From Dyadobacter subterraneus (GTDB lineage: Bacteria; Bacteroidota; Bacteroidia; Cytophagales; Spirosomataceae), in assembly GCF_015221875.1 (NCBI RefSeq), contig NZ_JACYGY010000001.1, positions 1,240,001 through 1,304,000 on the forward strand: 64,000 bases of DNA, given 5' to 3'. The position numbers and the translations under genes are program-made. Every line of letters begins with the position of its first letter. Position 1 is the first letter of the stretch. The notes beneath the pieces are model-generated. The model was not told where the DNA came from. It saw only the letters and a program-made list of their open reading frames with translations, and did no database searches. Positions 37,499 to 46,500 of the stretch are shown here, in pieces.

Positions 37499-40400
37499 AT
37501 TGCGTTTGGTATTAAACCATCGTTATTTTCATTTATAGATGTCAAATTTTTGCTAGTAAATTTTTCCTGAATAGATTGGAACACGACGAATAGCACTGGT
37601 ATGATGATTACACCCAGTACGACGCCTGAGATCATACCACCTGCGGCCGCAAAGCTGATGGAATGGTTTCCCTGTGCTGATGGTCCTGTGGCGATGCTCA
37701 TGGGGAACATGCCGAATACAAAGGCCAGGGAGGTCATAATGATCGGACGGAGCCTTAGTCTGGATGCTTCCATGGCTGCTTCAACCAGGGATTTACCGGC
37801 CTTTCTTCGTTGGAGTGCAAATTCTACGATCAGGATGGCATTCTTGGCCAGCAAGCCTATGAGCATGACCAGTGCGACCTGGACATAGATGTTGTTTTCA
37901 ATCCCTTTGATGCCAATGACTGCAAACACACCGAATATGCCGGTAGGAATTGAAAGAATAACCGAGAACGGCAGGATGTAACTTTCATACTGTGCCGCCA
38001 GAAGGAAGTAAACAAAGACAAGACAAAGCATGAAAACAATAACGGATTGTCCGCCTGATGAAATTTCTTCTCTGGTTTGTCCTGAGAATTCGTAAGTGAT
38101 ACCGGAAGGAAGTTTTTTTGCAGCAAGGTTTTTAATTGCTTCAATGGCATCTCCGGAACTGAATCCAGGCTTAGGAATAACATTAAGCTGTATAGAGTTA
38201 AAAAGGTTGTAACGGGAAGCGGTTTCAGAGCCGAATACCCTTTTGAGTGTCACCAGGGTATTTAACGGGACCATATCACCACGCTGGTTTTTGACATAAA
38301 CACTATTTAAGGAAGCGGGTTCAGCTTTATCGGCAGCGTCAGCCTGTAAGACAACTTTATAGTACTTACCGAAGCGGTTAAAGTCAGATGCCTGGGCAGT
38401 ACCAAAGTATGCCTGCATGGTTTGCAGGATGTCCTTTACCTTTACACCAAGCTGGTCGGCTTTGTCATCATCAACTTCGAGCTGGTATTGTGGATAATCG
38501 GCCTTGAATGTTGTGAAAGCAGCCGCCACGGGTGCCTGTTTATTAAGTTCGCCGATGAATTCATTGGTAATGGCAGAAAATTTACCGAGCGGTCCTCCGG
38601 ATCTGTCCTGCAGCACGACATCGAGTGCCTCAATGTTGCTGAATCCAGGCACTGTCGGGAAGGTAAAAGCATAAAAACTGCCTCCTTTGACATCGGCCAG
38701 TGTAGTCTGGACAACGCCCAGCAGCTGGTTAATATCCTTAACTTTTCCGCGGTCGGCCGCAAGTTTCAGCTGCACAAAAGAAGTGGCCGAAGATGGGCTT
38801 GCTGAGGAGGTTAACAGGCTGTAACCTGGAATCGTAACCACGAATTCGGCAGCATCCAGTGCTTTCAATTTCTTCTCTGCTTCAATCATGACCTGTTCTG
38901 TTCGTTTGAGCGATGTTCCTGAGGGTGTTGAAATAGCAATGGCAAGAAAGTTCTGGTCTTCTGTGGGTATAAATCCTGTTGGTGTGGTACGTAGCATGTA
39001 CACGGTGCTGATAATGACTACGGCCAGTCCGCTCAAAGCGATCCACTTTCTTTTGAGAAGAAAGCCCAGCATTCCCATGTATTTGTTTGTCAGCCCTTCA
39101 AAACCTGCATTGAAGCCGGCAAAGAATTTGGTTTTGAAGTTTTGTTTTTGCTGTCCGGGATGTGCATGCGGATTTTTCAGAAACAGGGCAGCAAGCGCCG
39201 GGCTCAAAGTAAGGGCATTAACTGCGGAGATGACAATGGCAATGGCCATGGTAAAAGCGAACTGTCTGTAAAACAATCCCGTAGATCCTTCCATAAACCC
39301 GACTGGGAGAAAGACGGCTGCCATAACCAAGGTAATCGAAATGATTGCACCGGTGATTTCATGCATGGCTTTTATGGTTGCCTCTCTGGGCTGGAGCTTT
39401 TCGTGTTCCATCTTGGCGTGCACGGCCTCCACAACAACAATGGCATCATCGACGACAATACCAATGGCCAGCACAAGTGCGAACAGCGTCAAAAGGTTGA
39501 TTGTAAAACCGAAGACATACATAAAGAAGAAGGTACCCACAATGGCAACCGGGACGGCAATGGCCGGTATAAGCGTAGAGCGGAAATCCTGCAGGAAGAG
39601 CAGCACAACAATAAAAACGAGTATAAATGCTTCAATCAAAGTGTGTTCCACCTGTTCGATAGAAGCGTCGAGTGCTCTTTTTGTACTATAAAAGGTGTTA
39701 TACTTAATACCTTCCGGGAATGATTTGGAAGCTTTTTCGACGAGTTTGTTTACAGCGATCTGGATGTCGTTGGAGTTTGATCCGGCCAGCTGAACGATGG
39801 CAATACCAACGCCGATCTTACCATTCAAACGGGTTCTGGTGGCATAGGTATAGGATCCGAGTTCCACACGGGCAACATCTTTCAATCTGAGCACGGACCC
39901 GTCGTTATTGGCCCTAATGGCAATATTTTCGTAATCTTCTGCTTTGTTTAATTTTCCTTTGTACTTGATTACATATTCGAATGCTTCCTTGCTTCTGTCA
40001 CCAAACCTTCCCGGGGCTGCTTCGAGGCTTTTATCCTGGATGGCTGCCGATATATCCGCAGGTGTGACATGGTAGGTCTGCATCTGTGCCGGGTTCAGCC
40101 AAACGCGCATGGAATAATCTTTGGCTCCCCCAAACAGGAATGCCTGGCCGACACCGGGAATCCTTTTGATATCAGGGATGATGTTGATGGAAGTATAGTT
40201 GTTTACAAAAGTCTCATCATATTTTTTTTCGTCCTCGGTATAAACGCCTACGACCATAATCAAGCTATTCTGTTGTTTGGCGGTGATAATACCCTGTTGG
40301 ACGACTTCGGGTGGCAGCTGGCTGGTAGCCTGGCTTACCCTGTTCTGTACATTGACGGCCGCCTGATCTGGATCGGTGCCGAGCTTGAAGAAAACAGTGA

Positions 40401-40668
40401 TGGCAAGGGTTCCATCATTACTGGCAGTGGAGCTCATGTAAGTAATATTCTCGACACCATTGATGGCTTCTTCGAGCGATGGTGCAACCGAGCGCAGAAT
40501 TGTTTCAGCATTGGCCCCCGGGTAAACGGCTGTTACCATTACCTGAGGTGGCGCTATGTCGGGGAATTGTTGCAAGGGTAACTGGACCAGGCCAAGTACT
40601 CCCAGAATTACCAACAGTATTGAAATAACTGTTGCCAGAACAGGACGTTTGATAATATTTTGTAACAT
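37495..40668 (-). CDS. RND efflux permease, HAE1 family
   Basis: A 1057-residue inner-membrane proton/drug antiporter of the AcrB type. Twelve membrane segments can be placed around two large periplasmic loops. GVLGLVQLPLQQFPDIAPP opens the protein. The fourth membrane segment holds the proton-relay pair (VLAIGIVVDDAIVVVEAV, with D-D). The repeat motif AKNAILIVEFA and the end block RPIIMTSLAFVFGMFPM are standard. The codon composition looks more GC-rich than that of its neighbours. Substrates cannot be read from sequence; HAE1 pumps expel hydrophobic drugs, dyes or bile-like compounds. Confidence 0.95.
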   Translation of the reverse strand: MLQNIIKRPVLATVISILLVILGVLGLVQLPLQQFPDIAPPQVMVTAVYPGANAETILRSVAPSLEEAINGVENITYMSSTASNDGTLAITVFFKLGTDPDQAAVNVQNRVSQATSQLPPEVVQQGIITAKQQNSLIMVVGVYTEDEKKYDETFVNNYTSINIIPDIKRIPGVGQAFLFGGAKDYSMRVWLNPAQMQTYHVTPADISAAIQDKSLEAAPGRFGDRSKEAFEYVIKYKGKLNKAEDYENIAIRANNDGSVLRLKDVARVELGSYTYATRTRLNGKIGVGIAIVQLAGSNSNDIQIAVNKLVEKASKSFPEGIKYNTFYSTKRALDASIEQVEHTLIEAFILVFIVVLLFLQDFRSTLIPAIAVPVAIVGTFFFMYVFGFTINLLTLFALVLAIGIVVDDAIVVVEAVHAKMEHEKLQPREATIKAMHEITGAIISITLVMAAVFLPVGFMEGSTGLFYRQFAFTMAIAIVISAVNALTLSPALAALFLKNPHAHPGQQKQNFKTKFFAGFNAGFEGLTNKYMGMLGFLLKRKWIALSGLAVVIISTVYMLRTTPTGFIPTEDQNFLAIAISTPSGTSLKRTEQVMIEAEKKLKALDAAEFVVTIPGYSLLTSSASPSSATSFVQLKLAADRGKVKDINQLLGVVQTTLADVKGGSFYAFTFPTVPGFSNIEALDVVLQDRSGGPLGKFSAITNEFIGELNKQAPVAAAFTTFKADYPQYQLEVDDDKADQLGVKVKDILQTMQAYFGTAQASDFNRFGKYYKVVLQADAADKAEPASLNSVYVKNQRGDMVPLNTLVTLKRVFGSETASRYNLFNSIQLNVIPKPGFSSGDAIEAIKNLAAKKLPSGITYEFSGQTREEISSGGQSVIVFMLCLVFVYFLLAAQYESYILPFSVILSIPTGIFGVFAVIGIKGIENNIYVQVALVMLIGLLAKNAILIVEFALQRRKAGKSLVEAAMEASRLRLRPIIMTSLAFVFGMFPMSIATGPSAQGNHSISFAAAGGMISGVVLGVIIIPVLFVVFQSIQEKFTSKNLTSINENNDGLIPNAI

Positions 40669-40692
40669 GGTTTTGATGGTTAGCGGTAAAAA

Positions 40693-41820
40693 TTAATTCT
40701 TAGCGACTGTTTCTTTGCCAGGCGGATTTCCAGGTTGTATAACTGCCCCTTCCGGTAAATTATCAAAGCCGCTAAGCACTATTTTATCTCCGGCCTTTAT
40801 TCCACCGTCGACCAAGTAATTCTCACCACTTCTGGCGATAATTGAAATAGGTTGCTTCTTTACTTTGTTGTTATTGCTTACCACGTATACCAAAACTTTG
40901 TTTTGTATTTCCGCAGTAGCAGATTGAGGAACTAGAAGAATATTGCTATGTAAAACACCCAGCTGTACTTTTCCAGTGTTACCAGAACGAAGAATACCCT
41001 GAGGGTTTGGAAAATTGGCCCTCACCGTAATAGCACCTGTATTCTTATCAAACTGGCCGTCAACCGCGTCAATTTTTCCTTTAATCGGATAGATACTATT
41101 ATTTGCCAAAAGCAGTGAAACAGGAGGTAAATTCTTCATTTTTTCTTCAATAGACTGTCCAGCATATTGATCTTTAAAAGTCACAAAATCCTTTTCTGCA
41201 AGTGAGAAATATACATGCAGATTGCTAACATTTGATACTTGTATTAATTCATCAGGATCTTGTGGACTAATTAAAGTACCCTGCTTTTTTAAAATTCTAC
41301 CGACATATCCTGAGACAGGTGCCTTAATCAAGGTATAACCCAAATTTATTTTTGCCGTTGAAATAAGTGCATTAGCCTGCTCAACATTCGCTTCAGCTAG
41401 CTGACTTGTTGCTTTGGCTGTCTTTAATTGATATTCTGCTATTACCTTGTTTGTCACCAAGGGTGTAAGTTTTTCTACTTCTAGGTTTGCATTAATTAAT
41501 GCAGCTTGCGCAGCATGTAGACCAGCCATTGCGTTGCTCAAAGTCGCCTGAAATGGTTTATCGTCAATTTTAAATAATACTGTTCCGGCATGCACGAATT
41601 TCCCTTCATCTACATAGATTCGCTCAAGTATTCCGGACACTTGCGGCCTTATTTCAACATTGACTATTCCTTCGATGGAAGCCGGATAATCTTGGTAGGT
41701 TGTGACGCTACTTGCAACAACAGTACTAACAGGTAGAGTTGGTGGTCTGTTCGGCGCGTCTTGATTTTTTGGAGCGCAAGCCCAAAGCAGCGATGCTGCC
41801 ACATAAATAGAAGTTTTCAT
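40693..41820 (-). CDS. RND efflux periplasmic adaptor (MFP)
   Basis: This 375-residue membrane-fusion protein begins with a lipoprotein signal (AASLLWAC). Beta-barrel, lipoyl (GTVLFKIDDKPFQATL) and alpha-hairpin parts follow, then IKAPVSGYVGRILKKQGTLI and the membrane-proximal domain. It is the first gene of the pump operon, 24 bp ahead of the permease. A 339-bp gap separates it from the AraC-type regulator on the same strand, which is a plausible controller. Confidence 0.93.
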   Translation of the reverse strand: MKTSIYVAASLLWACAPKNQDAPNRPPTLPVSTVVASSVTTYQDYPASIEGIVNVEIRPQVSGILERIYVDEGKFVHAGTVLFKIDDKPFQATLSNAMAGLHAAQAALINANLEVEKLTPLVTNKVIAEYQLKTAKATSQLAEANVEQANALISTAKINLGYTLIKAPVSGYVGRILKKQGTLISPQDPDELIQVSNVSNLHVYFSLAEKDFVTFKDQYAGQSIEEKMKNLPPVSLLLANNSIYPIKGKIDAVDGQFDKNTGAITVRANFPNPQGILRSGNTGKVQLGVLHSNILLVPQSATAEIQNKVLVYVVSNNNKVKKQPISIIARSGENYLVDGGIKAGDKIVLSGFDNLPEGAVIQPGNPPGKETVAKN

Positions 41821-42159
41821 CTTTCTTATTATTATAAATGATACGGATTATTAAGATTGGTATTCAGTATTTTGATACTAATTAAGACTCGTAAAGGTTT
41901 CAAAATGAGTTAGAGCTAAATAATTTGAGTGAACTGCAGAATGCAAAAGGTGTTGTCGCCAGTATTAATTATCTACAATAAGTAATTTACTTTCAAGGCA
42001 AAGTAAGAACTGACTCACGACTTTACATTTACCTATTTATTTTCCAACGGTTTGCTATATACGCTATGATTGCTGTCGACTATTCAGACTAATTGTCTAA
42101 GCCTAATATCTGATTCATGTATTAGGCTGTAATCAAATAACTATCTACAATATAAAGTA
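41821..42159. other. Intergenic region upstream of the efflux operon
   Basis: 339 bp of AT-rich DNA should contain the efflux operon promoter and the 3' end of the AraC transcript. I see no palindrome or promoter motif strong enough to name, and no gene. Confidence 0.4.
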
Positions 42160-43014
42160 CTATGAACTACACCCATCAGGTAAAAAGGTGGACTTTTTAA
42201 AATCTGAAAAACTGCTTCCTGTAACACTTTTAAAATATTTACTCATGTGGCAGGCGTCTTTAAAATCAAGTCTATAGGCGATTTCTTTTAATATTAAATT
42301 TTCCGATACAGCTAATCGCTTAGCTTCCATAATTATTCGTTGCCGAATGTGTTCACTGGCTGTATGACCCGTGATCATTTTAACCTTATAATTTAAGTAG
42401 TTAGGTTCAATACAAAGCAAATCGGCGTAATCGGAAACCTTCTTCATGTTGATAAAGTTAGAAGAAACCAATCCAATAAAACGAGCTGCTAAATGGGATG
42501 GATTATTAAGTACTTTTGTTACCTGACTATTATCCTTTGATATAGAAAGTCGGATCATCAACACCTTGAGCAAAGCCTGTAATAGTTCAAACTTGTATTT
42601 CGAAATACTTTGGAATTCCCAAACCATTTGTGTGATTAATTGTGAAAACTCGCCGTTAGACTTTTTGTCGATTTTTAACACAGAAATTGTAGGAAGATTA
42701 CTAAATTCATTGAGGAAGAAAGAACGAAAATTGTAATCATAGATATTTAAAAATGAAACCGAAAAGGAAATAATGTAACCTTCTGCACAGGTGAAATTGG
42801 AAAGGCGATACAGTTGCCCAGGATAAATACAAAAAACACATTCATCCCCCATATCAAAAGGTTTGGAATCAATCAGATATGTGCCTTCACCTTTTTTACA
42901 CCAAATTATTTCAAAGCAGTCACTACGATAAGACCAAATAGAGTTCTCTTTTTGGAATTCTGCTGGGTCGAATGGCCTAATTTCAAATTCATTTATACTT
43001 GACATGGTTTCCAT
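42160..43014 (-). CDS. AraC-family transcriptional regulator
   Basis: A 284-residue regulator. The N-terminal cupin-like effector domain (about 10-140) has YLIDSKPFDMGDECVFCIYPGQ. The C-terminal double HTH (about 185-275) has GHTASEHIRQRIIMEAKRL and LKEIAYRLDFKDACHMSKYFKSVTG. The ligand is unknown. It precedes the RND efflux operon on the same strand and is divergent from the giant sigma-54 activator. Between those two genes are three copies of a TACCA-N4-TGGTA-like palindrome that either protein, or both genes' control, could use. Confidence 0.9.
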   Translation of the reverse strand: METMSSINEFEIRPFDPAEFQKENSIWSYRSDCFEIIWCKKGEGTYLIDSKPFDMGDECVFCIYPGQLYRLSNFTCAEGYIISFSVSFLNIYDYNFRSFFLNEFSNLPTISVLKIDKKSNGEFSQLITQMVWEFQSISKYKFELLQALLKVLMIRLSISKDNSQVTKVLNNPSHLAARFIGLVSSNFINMKKVSDYADLLCIEPNYLNYKVKMITGHTASEHIRQRIIMEAKRLAVSENLILKEIAYRLDFKDACHMSKYFKSVTGSSFSDFKKSTFLPDGCSS

Positions 43015-43582
43015 AAATTATTTGTTAGAACGATGACGTGTTATACAAACAATAATTGGTCCAAAGTGTAATCATCTGATAATGAAATATATAACATAAT
43101 ATTGTTTGAGAATTTGATACCAAATATGGTATTATTATTTATTTGATGACCATATATGGTAAAATATATTTCGACACTGGATTTGATTAAAGAATATCTG
43201 AAGGCACAACTCCTAGTTATTTGATCAGCTCAATCTTTCTTAATAGGCGTTGTCACTTACTTTTCCATTTGTTAAGACGTAGTATTTGCCTTCAATGTAT
43301 GGTCGGTAGATTATCATATAATGGAGAGGAATTAATAAAATTACCATATTTGGTAGTTTTATTTTTAGTATTATTTTTTTAACTTTCAGATAATTAAAGA
43401 CTTATGTTGTGGTATAGGTTTTGATAATACTTCATTGCTAAACTGTTGAGTGAGATTTAACATTTCCCAAAGCGTTACGATTGTCTACCTGTCGTAGGTT
43501 GTGACAACCCTTAAATGGTTTCTGCATTTACAAAAGATGATATAATTAACACATATAATACTCACCTTACTGATTGTTAGAA
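43015..43582. other. 568-bp divergent regulatory region
   Basis: Very AT-rich DNA between the AraC gene and the GAF/sigma-54 gene. It contains three ACCA-N4-TGGT palindromes (listed separately) and a GTTGTGACAAC palindrome near 43500. No coding frame is credible. Confidence 0.55.
43118..43355. promoter_or_regulatory. Three TACCA-N4-TGGTA operator-like sites
   Basis: TACCAAATATGGTA (43118-43131), ACCATATATGGT (43149-43160, perfect palindrome) and TACCATATTTGGTA (43342-43355). The first and third are exact reverse complements of each other. Three near-identical dyads in 240 bp of divergent promoter DNA are unlikely to be chance and look like operators for a dimeric regulator. Confidence 0.6.
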
Positions 43583-46500
43583 ATGAAAAATGACGCGATT
43601 TTCGACAGTACTTTTGATGAACCAAAACATCAGGTCGTTTTAAATAATCAGGATATCAATCTTTCAACTTTATTCTCCAAAACGTTTGGAGCTCAGAACT
43701 TAGAAGACTTTTTAGCTGAAGTGACAAAGGGTTTTAGGAAAGTTATTTCCTTTGACGAAGCTGATTTACTGCTATTTTCTAATAAGCAGTTTTACATTAC
43801 CTTTTGGAACACTTGCAGACAATCCGAGTCAAAAACTTCTATTCCAGTTCTTACTACGGATAACCGATTACCGATTACTATTGGTAACGATCCATTTTCA
43901 GAAATCATTTCATTAAAGGAACCAACGCAATTAAACAGGCAATATTGGGACGGCAAGTTTCCGGCAGACACATATTTATTCTATAAAGAAACTGCTTTTG
44001 AAAATACTATATATATGCCGTTTTTTCGACAAAAAGAATTGGTTGCCTTATTACTATTGAGAAGCAATAATCCTAATGGTCTTTCGGTTAATGCATTTGA
44101 TAACCTAATGCAAATTACACCATTATTAACCCCTGTACTCTTAAATTTGCTTTCTATTGATATCTGTACCTTGAAACCTAGAGCAGGTAAGGAGCTTGAA
44201 TTATTGTATCTAAGTTTTTTATATGTCCGGAATAGAGGGGATTTACACCAACTAATAAAGGTTAAATTGAAGTCAATACTTGAATTTGATGAAGTGTGTA
44301 TTTTACTTCTGAATAATGACAGCCTAACGTATTCAAATTATATTTTTTTTTCGAATCGGTCTATTTTCGAAAATTTCTCTGAATTTAGAAATACAAAGTT
44401 TCCCATTAACGATGGCATATTCGATGTCACATTAGCCGCTGAATCACCAGTAGTATGGAACACAGAGGAAGTGTTGAAATGGAATAATATTCCCGCCCCC
44501 ATTAAATTCATTGCGGATAATAATGTTAAGAGGATTGCAGGTGTTTCAGCAAAAATCGGTAGTGATGAAACGATGGGTATTTTTTTTACCTCCGAAAATA
44601 AAAATGCCTTTTCCGCCCAAGATCTTTTGATTATTGATGAATTATCATTTTATCTTTCTTTCTCCCTAACAAGTATTAGAGCAGATGAAAAGAGTAAAAA
44701 ACTTGAACAAGATAACGAGTTAATACTTTCATTAGCTTCGGAAACTGTGCGAATACGGGAAAAAGCGGGGTTGAAAAAATTCTTACATCAGTCATTGAAG
44801 AAATTATTTCAGTTTAATGACATGCTTATTGTTATCCTTAACCCAGGTCGGCAGACACATGATATATATTTTTCTTATGAGGAAAAGGAACGAACGATTT
44901 CAGATGAATATGCTCAAATTCTTAAAAAACGCGCTTGTGTAATCAGTGATGGTATTTCTGATGCAGTTTTAAACTCGGAAATACCACTTGCCTGGGATTT
45001 GTTAGAGGTAAAGAAATCATGGAAGAAAGTACCACTTTTCGTGGACAACCGTCTTGAAAATAATATGAAAAAAGTAGCCGGTATCTCGATTCGAAATAAT
45101 AAAGAAGCTATCGGTGCAATTTACTTTTATTCTGAGCAGCAAGAGGCTTTTGAGACGAAGGACCTTATCAAAATTCATACTATTTCCCATCACATATCTA
45201 TTGCTGTCCTAAATATTCTTGCGAGTGAAGAAATTCGAAGACGAGATTCCGAAAAAAAATTACTGTTATCGTTTGGACAGGATCTCTATCATGTAGAGTG
45301 CAAGGAGCAGGTATATCAAATACTTAATGGATACTTAAAAAATATTCCTGAACTAGTGGATGATTTTTTTATTTTAACTGAAACCGGTAACGTACAAACA
45401 TTACCGTTGATTTCAGCGAAAAGAAATTTTGTAATTAGCCAGGATTTGTTGAGAGCTAACATTAAGATTGAATTGTCGAAAGAGGATCCCGTGATGGAAT
45501 TGTTTTATGAGCAACAGGAAGTAGAAATTTTTGAATTAGATTTCCTATTGGAGGTCAGTAACGCGCCATCATATCTTCAAACATGGAAGGATAATTCTAT
45601 CAATTCAGTATTAGTACATCCTATACATGATAGATCTGGCATTAGAGATGTTGTAATTTTACTTACAAGTATTCCAAAAGTGCATGTGCTCAAACACCTG
45701 AGTTTTTTTGAAGGTATTAGTCAGCAATTGTCGTTAGTAATGTCAAAGCTGTCAGCAGCTGATGAAATTAAGAAGAGAAATGAAGAGAAAAATGCTATGC
45801 TAGCTATTAGCAACTCGATCGCGGCTATCAGTAATAAGAAGGAGTTATTTCAAATGCTAATCCAGAAACTCAGGGTACTGCTTGTCTTTAGTGATATTTT
45901 GGTTCTTTGCAAGGATGGAGATCAATTTTATAATTTTATTGATTGTTCTGACCAAACAAGTAAACCTTATTTAGATTTTTCGAAAACTTCCCTTCAAGAT
46001 TATATTATTCAACATGATTTAAATACTCAAATCATCAACTCATTTGAGCCAATACTGTTTAGAATTGATGATCACCTGTCAAAATCGGATGTCAATTATT
46101 TTCTTGACACAGGAGTGAAAGAAATTGTTGGCGTAGCCCTGCGAAATGGGACAGATAATATCGGTTGCGTTATTTTCACAAGCGAAGCAGAAGGAAATTT
46201 TTTACCTCAACACTCTGATTTAATCAAAGGAGTAACAAGCCAGATTTCTACTGCTGTTAAAAACCTAAGAGCAATTGAGGATCTTAGTAAACTTGAAATG
46301 CAAAAATCCATCTTACTTGAAATAAGTAAAGAGTTAGGCAAAGCACGAAATTTGGATCAGCTCGAGTTCATTGTTAAGGAAAAAATTCTTGGAAAGTTGC
46401 CACCGAGTGATTTAATTATTTCATTTTTTGACCCTCAAAAAGGCTCTCATTGGATTTATATGGTGGCTTCAGAACTTGAAAAATCAGGGATGACGCCATA

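Noticed and set aside
38422..39723. Several long frames antisense to the RND permease
   Set aside because: They are shadows of the GC-richer permease gene, whose family assignment is certain.
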